Below are positions 24,213 through 34,627 of a stretch of 60,000 bases of DNA, one piece after another. The first letter of the stretch is position 1; each line of letters begins with the position of its first letter. Source of the stretch: Symsagittifera roscoffensis (taxonomy: Eukaryota; Xenacoelomorpha; Acoela; Convolutidae); the NCBI RefSeq assembly GCF_963678635.1, contig NC_087067.1, positions 33,456,401-33,516,400 on the forward strand, read 5' to 3'. A program made the position numbers and the translations under genes. The notes beneath the pieces are model-generated. The model was not told the DNA's origin, ran no database searches, and saw only the letters and a program-made list of their open reading frames with translations.

Positions 24213-24796
24213 TTATTTAAAGCAAAAGTAATTCTTTTTCTTTTATGCGCTAAGAGTTATTGCTGTTTAAAGTTCGGTGATGTCAAAAAGTTAAGCCTAA
24301 TCGAGCGTGGTGCAAAAATTTTCAATGGGTCAAATTTTGGCCAAAACCAAAGAAAACCGAAAAATGTCTTTTGCAGTATCAATTTTGTGTACAATCAGCT
24401 GCTGATAGGTCAAAAATAATGGAGATAACTTTTGGGGTTTTTGAGTTATAGCTTTTTGAATTTCGGTGATGTCAAAAAAATAAGCCCAATCGAGCCTGGT
24501 GAATTGCGCGAACGGCCATAACTTGCCCAAAAATTTTAAAATTTTCAAATTTTATTATTTGGATCACAAGATCATAGTCAAATCTTGGGGGACTGAGAAA
24601 ATGAACCAATTTCGTCGGTCCAACAAAAAGTTATAAGCTTTTGAAATCTTGGGGGACTGAGAAAATGAACCAATTTTGTCGGTCCAACACAAAGTTATAA
24701 GCTTTTGAAATCTCGGTGATACCAAAAAAGTAAGCCTAATCGAGCGTGGTGCAAAAAATGAAATTTTCAAATTTTTTTTTTTCGTTCAAAGTTCAT

Positions 24797-24807
24797 GCTG
24801 TAGGCTT
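24797..24807 (+). pseudogene. 5S rRNA 3'-end stump, copy 2
   Basis: The same 11-nt remnant as at 24202, 595 bp further on, produced by the tandem duplication. Confidence 0.75.
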
Positions 24808-25959
24808 TTATTTAAAGCAAAAGTAATTCTTTTTCTTTTATGCGCTAAGAGTTATTGCTGTTTAAAGTTCGGTGATGTCAAAAAGTTAAGCCTAATCGAG
24901 CGTGGTGCAAAAATTTTCAATGGGTCAAATTTTGGCCAAAACCAAAGAAAACCGAAAAATGTCTTTTGCAGTATCAATTTTGTGTACAATCAGCTGCTGA
25001 TAGGTCAAAAATAATGGAGATAACTTTTGGGGTTTTTGAGTTATAGCTTTTTGAATTTCGGTGATGTCAAAAAAATAAGCCCAATCGAGCCTGGTGAATT
25101 GCGCGAACGGCCATAACTTGCCCAAAAATTTTAAAATTTTCAAATTTTATTATTTGGATCACAAGATCATAGTCAAATCTTGGGGGACTGAGAAAATGAA
25201 CCAATTTCGTCGGTCCAACAAAAAGTTATAAGCTTTTGAAATCTCGGTGATACCAAAAAGTTAAGCCTAATCGAGCGTGGTGCAAAAAATGAAATTTTCA
25301 AAAAATTTTTTTTTTCAAAGTTCATTTTTTTCAGCTTGTTTCATAAATTTGAGCTCAGGACAAATCCAACGAGCCCAAAACGACGTTTGTAGCTCAAGTG
25401 TACGTGGAGTAATCATCAGTTGAAAATTTGGGGGGACCCGAATTTCGGCCATTTTGGACGAAAATCGGCCTAAAAGCTAACTTTTACGTTAGTGCAATTT
25501 ATTTTCTTGCATTTTTCAAGAGAATTGGGCTGCCCTCCGCTGCCGCAGAGTGCATTCAAAGAAAACTTATCAAATAGATTTGAATACTTACCTATTTAAT
25601 AAGTTTATCACAACAATTAGGCTAAAAGCAACTGACAGTATCCTGGCTGGTATTCAATCATATGCCACTTACAGTGGATGTGCGGCTATCATGCCATAGA
25701 TGGTCATTCAAGGCACCTTGTACACGCTCCATAGGTTTTGACCAGCTGATTTGGCCATAAAACACATTGGGCCAAAAAAATTCCAAACAATGTCAATTTT
25801 CAGTATTTTGTTTGAAATGCATAAATTATAACGTGAGCGTGCAAAATTTTACATGGTATAAGAGCATATTTTTACTCTCGCGCGAGGGCGAGTGTTTTAT
25901 AAGTAATGTACATAGACATAAGCTAGTAAGGATATAAATGAAAGCGGAGTAACTCAAAT

Positions 25960-26079
25960 GCCTACGACCATACCATGTTGAATGCACCGGTTCTCGTCCG
26001 ATCACCGAAGTTAAGCAACATTGGGCCTGGTTAGTACTTGGATGGGAGACCGCCTGGGAACACCAGGTGTTGTAGGCTT
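25960..26079 (+). rRNA. 5S ribosomal RNA, gene 19
   Basis: Consensus body with a T3 gene end. The spacer is 955 bp of the short type. It shares gttttataagtaatg, gattgagaaaatg, tcgttccaatac and gcagattgcattc with the next unit. Confidence 0.97.
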
Positions 26080-27034
26080 TATTTAAATCAAAAGTAATTC
26101 TTTTACTTTTATGCGCTAAGAGTTATTGCTGTTTAAATTTCGGTGATGTCAAAAAAATAAGCCCAATCGAGCCTGGTGAATTGCGCGAACGGCCATAACT
26201 TGCCCAAAAATTTTAAAATTTCCAAATTTTATTACTTGGATCACAAGATCATAGTCAAATCTTGGGGGATTGAGAAAATGAACCAATTTTGTCGTTCCAA
26301 TACAAAGTTATAAGCTTTTGAAACCTCGGTGATACCAAAAAGTTAAGCCTAATCGAGCGTGGTGCAAAAAATGAAATTTTCAATATTTTTTTTTCAAAGT
26401 TCATTTTTTTCATCTCGTTTCATAAATTTGAGCTCAGGACAATTCCAACGAGCCCAAAACGACGTTTGTAGCTCAAGTTTACGTGGAGTAATCATCAGTT
26501 GAAAATTTGGGGGGACCCGAATTTCGGCCATTTTGGACGAAAATCGGCCTAAAAGCTAACTTGTTAGTGCAATTTTTTTTCTTGCATTTTTCAAGAGAAT
26601 TGGGCTGCCCTCCGCTGTCGCAGATTGCATTCAAAGAAAACTTATCAAATAGATTTGAATACTTACCTATTTAATAAGTTTATCACAACAATTAGGCTAA
26701 AAGCAACTGACAGTATCCTGGCTGGTATTCAATCATATGCCACTTACAGTGGATGTGCGGCTATCATGCCATAGATGGTCATTCAAGGCACCTTGTACAC
26801 GCTCCATAGGTTTTGACCAGCTGATTTGGCCATAAAACACATTGGGCCAAAAAAATTCCAAACAATGTCAATTTTCAGTATTTTGTTTGAAATGCATAAA
26901 TTATAACGTGAGCGTGCAAAATTTTACATGGTATAAGAGCATATTTTTACTCTCGCGCGAGGGCGAGTGTTTTATAAGTAATGTACATAGACATAAGCTA
27001 GTAAGGATATAAATGAAAGCGGAGTAACTCAAAT

Positions 27035-27154
27035 GCCTACGACCATACCATGTTGAATGCACCGGTTCTCGTCCGATCACCGAAGTTAAGCAACATTGGG
27101 CCTGGTTAGTACTTGGATGGGAGACCGCCTGGGAACACCAGGTGTTGTAGGTTT
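27035..27154 (+). rRNA. 5S ribosomal RNA, gene 20
   Basis: Full length with C118T, which makes the closing pair of helix I G-U and restores a T4 run at the gene end. The spacer is 957 bp of the short type, almost identical to that after gene 19. Confidence 0.97.
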
Positions 27155-28084
27155 TATTTAAAGCAAAAGTAATTCTTTTACTTTTATGCGCTAAGAGTTA
27201 TTACTGTTTAAATTTCGGTGATGTCAAAAAAATAAGCCCAATCGAGCCTGGTGAATTGCGCGAACGGCCATAACTTGCCCAAAAATTTTAAAATTTCCAA
27301 ATTTTATTACTTGGATCACAAGATCATAGTCAAATCTTGGGGGATTGAGAAAATGAACCAATTTTGTCGTTCCAATACAAAGTTATAAGCTTTTGAAACC
27401 TCGGTGATACCAAAAAGTTAAGCCTAATCGAGCGTGGTGCAAAAAATGAAATTTTCAATATTTTTTTTTTCAAAGTTCATTTTTTTTCATCTCGTTTCAT
27501 AAATTTGAGCTCAGGACAATTCCAACGAGCCCAAAACGACGTTTGTAGCTCAAGTTTACGTGGAGTAATCATCAGTTGAAAATTTGGGGGGACCCGAATT
27601 TCGGCCATTTTGGACGAAAATCGGCCTAAAAGCTAACTTGTTAGTGCAATTTTTTTTCTTGCATTTTTCAAGAGAATTGGGCTGCCCTCCGCTGTCGCAG
27701 ATTGCATTCAAAGAAAACTTATCAAATAGATTTGAATACTTACCTATTTAATAAGTTTATCACAACAATTAGGCTAAAAGCAACTGACAGTATCCTGGCT
27801 GGTATTCAATCATATGCCACTTACAGTGGATGTGCGGCTATCATGCCATAGATGGTCATTCAAGGCACCTTGTACACGCTCCATAGGTTTTGACCAGCTG
27901 ATTTGGCCATAAAACACATTGGGCCAAAAAAATTCCAAACAATGTCAGTTTTCAGTATTTTGTTTGAAATGCATAAATTATAACGTGAGCGTGCAAAATT
28001 TTACATGGTATAAGAGCATATTTTTACTTTCGCGCGAGGGCGAGTGTTTTAAAAGTAACGTACATAGACATAAGCTAGTAAGGA

Positions 28085-28090
28085 TATAAG
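28085..28090 (+). promoter_or_regulatory. Variant TATA-like element of gene 21
   Basis: TATAAG at -27 to -22, the same form as before genes 15-17. Confidence 0.45.
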
Positions 28091-28111
28091 TGAAAGCGGA
28101 GTAACTCAAAT

Positions 28112-28231
28112 GCCTACGACCATACCATGTTGAATGTACCGGTTCTCGTCCGATCACCGAAATTAGGCAACATTGGGCCTGGTTAGTACTTGGATGGGAG
28201 ACCGCCTGGGAACACCAGGTGTTGTAGGCTT
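28112..28231 (+). rRNA. 5S ribosomal RNA, gene 21 (possible weak or dead copy)
   Basis: Full length but with three changes: C26T, G51A and A55G. The last two fall in the A-box-like segment (attaggcaac instead of gttaagcaac). Combined with a TATAAG box and a T3 gene end, this copy may be poorly transcribed. The spacer is 969 bp, the last of the short type. Confidence 0.95.
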
Positions 28232-29200
28232 TATTTAAAGCAAAAGTAATCTTTTACTTTTATGCGCTAAGAGTTATTGCTGTTTAAATTTCGGTGATGT
28301 CAAAAAAATAAGCCCAATCGAGCCTGGTGAATTGCGCGAACGGCCATAGCTTGCCCAAAAATTTTAAAATTTCCAAATTTTATTACTTGGATCACAAGAT
28401 CATAGTCAAATCTTGGGGGACTGAGAAAATGAACCAATTTCGTCGGTCCAACACAAAGTTATAAGCTTTTGAAATCTCGGTGATACCAAAAAGTTAAGCC
28501 TAATCGAGCGTGGTGCAAAAAATAAAATTTTCAAAATTTTTGTTTTTTTTTCGTTCAAAGTTCATTTTTTTTCATCTCGTTTCATAAATTTGAGCTCAGG
28601 ACAATTCCAACGAGCCCAAAACGACGTTTGTAGCTCTAGTGTACGTGGAGTAATCATCAGTTGAAAATTTGGGGGGACCCGAATATCGGCCATTTTGGAC
28701 GAAAATCGGCCTAAAAGCTAACTTTTATGTTAGTGCAATTTTTTTTCTTGCATTTTTCAAGAGAATGGGGCTGCCCTCCGCTGTCGCAGAGTGCATTCAA
28801 AGAAAAATTATCAAATAGATTTGAATACTTACCTTTTTAATAAGTTTATCACAACAATTAGGCTAAAAGCAACTGACAGTATCCTGGCTGGTATTCAATC
28901 ATATGCCACTTACAGTGGATGTGCGGCTATCATGCCATAGATGGTCATTCAAGGCACCTTGTACACGCTCCATAGGTTTTGACCAGCTGATTTGGCCATA
29001 AAACACATTGGGCCAAAAAAATTCCAAACAATGTCAATTTTCAGTATTTTGTTTGAAATGCATAAATTATAACGTGAGCGTGCAAAATTTTACATGGTAT
29101 AAGAGCATATTTTTACTCTCGCGCGAGGGCGAGTGTTTTAAAAGTAATGAACATAAACATAAGCTAGTAAGGATATAAATGAAAGCGGAGTAACTCAAAT

Positions 29201-29320
29201 GCCTACGACCATACCATGTTGAATGCACCGGTTCTCGTCCGATCACCGAAGTTAAGCAACATTGGGCCTGGTTAGTACTTGGATGGGAGACCGCCTGGGA
29301 ACACCAGGTGCTGTAGGCTT
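29201..29320 (+). rRNA. 5S ribosomal RNA, gene 22
   Basis: Full length with T111C, which replaces the A8-U111 pair of helix I by A-C. Long-type spacer of 1,156 bp. Its variants match the two 5S-less segments at 24.2-25.2 kb, so a unit of this lineage donated them. Confidence 0.97.
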
Positions 29321-30476
29321 TTATTTAAAGCAAAAGTAATTCTTTTTCTTTTATGCGCTAAGAGTTATTGCTGTTTAAAGTTCGGTGATGTCAAAAAGTT
29401 AAGCCTAATCGAGCGTGGTGCAAAAATTTTCAATGGGTCAAATTTTGGCCAAAACCAAAGAAAACCGAAAAATGTCTTTTGCAGTATCAATTTTGTGTAC
29501 AATCAGCTGCTGATAGGTCAAAAATAATGGAGATAACTTTTGGGGTTTTTGAGTTATAGCCTTTTGAATTTCGGTGATGTCAAAAAAATAAGCCCAATCG
29601 AGCCTGGTGAATTGCGCGAACGGCCATAACTTGCCCAAAAATTTTCAAATTTTCAAATTTTATTATTTGGATCACAAGATCATAGTCAAATCTTGGGGGA
29701 CTGAGAAAATGAACCAATTTCGTCGGTCCAACAAAAAGTTATAAGCTTTTGAAATCTCGGTGATACCAAAAAGTTAAGCCTAATCGAGCGTGGTGCAAAA
29801 AATGAAATTTTCAAAATTTTTGTTTTTTTTTTCGTTCAAAGTTCATTTTTTTCATCTTGTTTCATAAATTTGAGCTCAGGACAACTCCAACGAGCCCAAA
29901 ACGACGTTTGTAGCTCAAGTGTACGTGGAGTAATCATCAGTTGAAAAATTGGGGGGACCCGAATTTCGGCCATTTTGGCCGAAAATCGGCCTAAAAGCTA
30001 ACTTGTTAGTGCAACTTTTTTTCTTGCATTTTTCAAGAGAATTGGGCTGCCCTCCGCTGTCGCAGAGTGCATTCAAAGAAAACTTATCAAATAGATTTGA
30101 ATACTTACCTATTTAATAAATTTATCACAACAATTAGGCTAAAAGCAACTGACAGTATCCTGGCTGGTATTCAATCATATGCCACTTACAGTGGATGTGC
30201 GGCTATCATGCCATAGATGGTCATTCAAGGCACCTTGTACACGCTCCATAGGTTTTGACCAGCTGATTTGGCCATAAAACACATTGGGCCAAAAAAATTC
30301 CAAACAATGTCAATTTTCAGTATTTTGTTTGAAATGCATAAATTATAACGTGAGCGTGCAAAATTTTACATGGTATAAGAGCATATTTTTACTCTCGCGC
30401 GAGGGCGACTGTTTTAAAATTAATGTACATAGACATAAGCTAGTAAGGATATAAATGAAAGCGGAGTAACTCAAAT

Positions 30477-30596
30477 GCCTACGACCATACCATGTTGAAT
30501 GCACCGGTTCTCGTCCGATCACCGAAGTTAAGCAACCTTGGGCCTGGTTAGTACTTGGATGGGAGACCGCCTGGGAACACCAGGTGTTGTAGGCTT
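30477..30596 (+). rRNA. 5S ribosomal RNA, gene 23
   Basis: Full length with A61C (caacCttggg), next to the A-box. The spacer runs normally to 31418 and is then interrupted by LINE fragment 2. The next intact gene is 4,031 bp downstream and one 5S gene has been lost in between. Confidence 0.97.
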
Positions 30597-31399
30597 TTAT
30601 TTAAAGCAAAAGTAAATCTTTTACTTTTGTGCGCTAAGAGTTATTGCTGTTTAAAGTTCGGTGATGTCAAAAAGTTAAGCCTAATCGAGCGTGGTGCAAA
30701 AATTTTCAATGGGTCAAATTTTGGCCAAAACAAAAGAAAACCGAAAAATTTCTTTTGCAGTATCAATTTTGTGTACAATCAGCTGCTGATAGGTCAAAAA
30801 TAATGGAGATAACTTTTGGGGTCTTTGAGTTATAGCCTTTTGAATTTCGGTGATGTCAAAAAAATAAGCCCAATCGAGCCTGGTGAATTGCGCGAACGGC
30901 CATAACTTGCCCAAAAATTTTAAAATTTCCAAATTTTATTATTTGGATCACAAGATCATAGTCAAATCTTGGGGGACTGAGAAAATGAACCAATTTCGTC
31001 GGTCCAACACAAAGTTATAAGCTTTTGAAATCTCGGTGATACCAAAAAGTTAAGCCTAATCGAGCGTGGTGCAAAAAATGAAATTTTCAAAATTTTTGTT
31101 TTTTTTTGTTCAAAGTTCATTTTTTTCATCTTGTTTCATAAATTTGAGCTCAGGATAATTCCAACGAGCCCAAAACAACGTTTGTAGCTCAAGTGTACGT
31201 GGAGTAATCATCAGTTGAAAATTTCGGGGGACCCGAATTTCGACCAATTTGGACGAAAATCGGCCTAAAAACTAACTTTTAAGTTAGTGCCATTTTTTTT
31301 CTTAAATTTTTCAAGAGAATTGGGCTGCCCTCCGCTGTCGCAGAGTGCATTCAAAGAAAACTTATAAAATAGATTTGAATACTTACCTATTTAATAAGT

Positions 31400-31418
31400 T
31401 TATCACAACAATTAGGCT
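31400..31418 (+). repeat. Possible target-site duplication, 3' side of the LINE
   Basis: The 19 bp ttatcacaacaattaggct end exactly where LINE fragment 2 begins. They match the 19 bp that flank the 5' end of LINE fragment 1 at 17582-17600. Confidence 0.5.
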
Positions 31419-33387
31419 TTCAAATAATTTATTAACGATTATAATTACAAATTACAAAAAAGGAAAGCAATTAGTTACACATATTTAGTTACAGTTAGCA
31501 GAAAAACAATACGACATCAAATGTAATATAATACACCATGAAGATAATCATTTTATGGAATGGAACCAAGTTTTTTGAGATATTCAGATGTATCTTGACA
31601 CCATGATGATATCAGCTTAGCTACAATGTATTTCATGCCTATTACATTTTCTTCAACAAGCAGATCTTTTATTGAATTGAAATTAAGTTTTTCTTTAAAA
31701 GTAGAGCAGTTTTCACAAGCGAAAAACAAATGTTGCATGGTTTCGAACTCTCTTTCACAAGAGTAACAAAGAGGGTGGTCCACCAAATTTTTAATCCATT
31801 TCCTGGGCTTATCCAGATAACTGTTTAAGAAAAATAAGGAGAGAATGTTTTTATCTAGGGGGTGAACTTTTTATGTTTCCATATTTTGGTTAGGAATTGA
31901 AAAATCAAAGATTTGTCCGATAGATTAAGATCCGGGTAGAAATTCGCAATTTTTCTAGCTATAACCTTCGTTTTATAATTTGGAAGCATCAACTCTGCAT
32001 AAAGACTAGATATGTTCATCTTCAAAGGATCAATTACTTTTCCATTTTGAACTAGCTGAAAACTATCTCGAGCAAACTCGAGAATGAAAATGTTTTTTTT
32101 AATTAAGAAATTTTTGAAGGATCTGAAAATCTTAGATTTTTTGAAGTAGATCACTTCTTTGTTGCTACCCAAGGTATTAAGTAGGGATACCATGTCGAAA
32201 ATTTTTGCAGCCGCAATATAAAAATTTAAATTTTTGAAGCCTGTGCCTCCATTATTGACTGGAAGGTATAAGATCTGCTTATTGATTGAATGTTTTCCTC
32301 CAAGCCATACACTGTTAATCAATTTCATTTCTAACCTATCAATGAAAGTTTTTGTCAACTCCAAGTGCCTCATCACATATACGAGTCTTGATGTCATAAA
32401 AGTCTCAATATTCAGGCTTCGCGCCCGGATAGTCATACATTTTAAGCTGAATTTAGCTGAATTATTAATCGTATCTTCCAATATCTTGGTTTTAATTTTC
32501 AATGAATCATTCAAGCTTAAGCGTATGCCTAATAATTTAAGGGCTGATACTTTCTTCAACTGTTTAGGCACGAAACCTAAACTCAGAACTTTGGTTTTAT
32601 CTACATTTATAGCAAGTTTTGATACCAAATTGAACTTATTGATTTCATCAAGTAAATTTCCGATACAAGCGCGTTTAATGAAAACACTTATATCATCGGC
32701 GTAGGCCACAATTTTAAGTGCTTGGTTGGATTTGATAGAATTATTATACCGTATGGCTTGGAGTAAAGGTTCCATTCCTAAAATGAACAAAAGCGCCGAA
32801 AGAGGGCATCCTTGTTTAATCCCATTGTCGACTCTAATTGATCGTGATAGGTAGCCACCTATTTCTATCATCGCTTTGGTATCAGTATATATGATGGATA
32901 TCAAAGAAGTTATGATTTCTGGACAGCCTATGGCTGTTAAAACGTTCAAAATGTAATCACGGTCCATACGGTCAAAAGCCTTACTGAAATCGATGGCTAC
33001 CACACAATTAGATTTTCCGAGTTTTTCTTGAGCTAATCTAGCCTTAATTATGGCTGTATGAATACTGCGCTTTGGCAAATAAGCAAGTTGATGTTTGCGT
33101 ATTAGATTATTTAAAGGGTCTCTTAAACGAGATGCCAGAACATGGGAAAGAATTTTGAGATCAGTGTTAAGGAGGCTTATTGGTCGGAATTCGTCCACAT
33201 TTAAACTGTTTTCAATTTTTGGGATGAGTTTTATTATTGAAATGAGAAATGACCTAGGTGCCGCTTTATTGTAGCACATCGAGTTAAATAATTCAGCGAG
33301 CAACGGAGCGAAAAAATTTGAGTGGCTTTTATACAAGTCTGAAGTAAGACCATCAGATCCAGGTGCGCTATTTTTATTTAATTTATT
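31419..33387 (-). mobile_element. LINE fragment 2 (3' half: reverse transcriptase, zinc-finger tail, 3' UTR)
   Basis: A 1,969-bp minus-strand block. Its right edge enters the spacer just 3' of where a 5S gene should be (tgcgctaagag, 33388). Its left edge is the element 3' end, where AATAAA on the minus strand (31433-31428) lies 9 nt before the junction; no poly(A) tail is present. The coding part starts at the N-terminal edge of the reverse transcriptase (KLNKNSAPGSDGLTSDL, from about 33384), so the 5' half is missing. About 489 bp of array, including one 5S gene, is absent at this site. It complements LINE fragment 1 and may be the other half of the same element lineage. Confidence 0.85.
31553..33387 (-). 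pseudogene. LINE ORF2 C-terminal part: reverse transcriptase plus CCHC-type tail, one frameshift
   Basis: The reverse transcriptase copies LINE RNA into the nicked target. Counting from the leucine codon at 33336, the motifs are FRPISLLN (50-57), motif A VVAIDFSKAFDRMD (112-125), motif B NGIKQGCPLS (171-180), motif C YADD (212-215) and KLLGIRL (267-273). The main frame closes at 31855 after KKFTP. The frame continues one base out of phase, from LDKNILSLFF to a stop at 31553, and contains a zf-RVT-like tail (CYSCEREFETMQHLFFAC). A one-base indel in the five-G run at 31858-31862 explains the break. Catalytic residues look intact, but the protein lacks the endonuclease and cannot mobilise itself. 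Best placed in the L1/Tx1-like group; clade uncertain. Confidence 0.88.
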
Positions 33388-34507
33388 TGCGCTAAGAGTT
33401 ATTGCTGTTTAAAGTTCGGTGATGTCAAAAAGTTAAGCCTAATCGAGCGTGGTGGAAAAATTTTCAATGGGTCAAATTTTGGCCAAAACAAAAGAAAACC
33501 GAAAAATTTCTTTTGCAGTATCATTTTTGTGTACAATCAGCTGCTGATAGGTCAAAAATAATGGAGATAACTTTTGGGGTTTTTGAGTTATAGCCTTTTG
33601 AATTTCGGTGATGTCAAAAAAATAAGCCCAATCGAGCCTGTTGAATTGCGCGAACGGCCATAACTTGCCCAAAAATTTTAAAATTTCCAAATTTTATTAT
33701 TTGGATCACAAGATCATAGTCAAATCTTGGGGGACTGAGAAAATGAACCAATTTCGTAGGTCTAACACAAAGTTATAAGCTTTTGAAATCTCGGTGATAC
33801 CAAAAAGTTAAGCCTAATCGAGCGTGGTGCAAAAAATGAAATTTTCAAAATTTTTGTTTTTTTTTCGTACAAAGTTCATTTTTTTCATCTTGTTTCATAA
33901 ATTTGAGCTCAGGAAAATTCCAACGAGCCCAAAACGACGTTTGTAGCTCAAGTGTACGTGGAGTAATCATCAGTTGAAAATTTGGGGGGACGAATTTCGG
34001 CCATTTTGGACGAAAATCGGCCTAAAAGCTAACTTGTTAGAGCAATTTTTATTCTTGCATTTTTCAAGAAAATTGGGCTGCCCTCCGCTGTCGCAGAGTG
34101 CATTCAAAGAAAACTTATCAAATAGATTTGAATACTTACCTATTTAATAAGTTTATCACAACAATTAGGCTAAAAGCAACTGACAGTATCCTGGCTGGTA
34201 TTCAATCATATGCCACTTACAGTGGATGTGCGGCTATCATGCCATAGATGGTCATTCAAGGCACCTTGTACACGCTCCATAGGTTTTGACCAGCTGATTT
34301 GGCCATAAAACACATTGGGCCAAAAAAATTCCAAACAATGTCAGTTTTCAGTATTTTGTTTGAAATGCATAAATTATAACGTGAGCGTGCAAAATTTTAC
34401 ATGGTATAAGAGCATATTTTTACTCACGCGCGAGGGCGACTGCTTTAAAAGTAATGTACATAGACATAAGCTAGTCAGGATATAAATGAAAGCGGAGTAA
34501 CTCAAAT
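33388..34507 (+). repeat. 5S unit remnant without its 5S gene
   Basis: A spacer that starts in mid-unit at tgcgctaagag, directly after LINE fragment 2, and runs through subrepeats A-C and the conserved block to gene 24. The 5S gene that should precede it is missing. It shares rare variants with the spacer of gene 36 (agcctgttgaattg, cgtaggtctaacac). Confidence 0.85.
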
Positions 34508-34627
34508 GCCTACGACCATACCATGTTGAATGCACCGGTTCTCGTCCGATCACCGAAGTTAAGCAACATTGGGCCTGGTTAGTACTTGGATGGGAGTTCG
34601 CCTGGGAACACCAGGTGTTGTAGGCTT
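34508..34627 (+). rRNA. 5S ribosomal RNA, gene 24 (C-box altered)
   Basis: Full length with A90T and C91T (gggagTTcgcct), both inside the C-box that TFIIIA contacts most strongly. This copy may be transcribed poorly. The spacer is 1,156 bp. It carries the shortened hairpin ctaacttgttag. Confidence 0.95.

Larger units (their letters stand above)
24051..25241 (+). repeat. Tandem duplication of a 595-bp 5S-less segment
   Basis: Segment 24051-24646 is repeated as 24647-25241. Both copies run from tcttgggggactgag through the end of subrepeat C and gttcat. They then jump to the last 11 nt of a 5S gene (gctgtaggctt) and continue into a long-type spacer with the private variants of gene 22 (tctttttcttttatg, accaaagaaaaccg, aaaatgtctttt). 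The duplication joint shares aaatct. Neither copy contains a usable 5S gene. Confidence 0.85.
17582..31418 (+). repeat. 5S rDNA tandem array, middle block (genes 13-23)
   Basis: This block starts and ends at the same spacer sequence, where the two LINE fragments abut. It begins with two nearly identical long units (genes 13 and 14, period 1,280 bp). A run of short units follows (genes 15-21, periods 1,075-1,091 bp), interrupted by a 2,208-bp rearranged interval after gene 18, and then come long units again (genes 22 and 23). Short units lack one subrepeat period. Adjacent pairs 13/14, 16/17 and 19/20 share private variants, as expected from recent local duplication. Confidence 0.96.

Noticed and set aside
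32234-32704. A 156-codon plus-strand frame inside LINE fragment 2
   Set aside because: It is antisense to the reverse transcriptase, which has clear motifs A, B and C.
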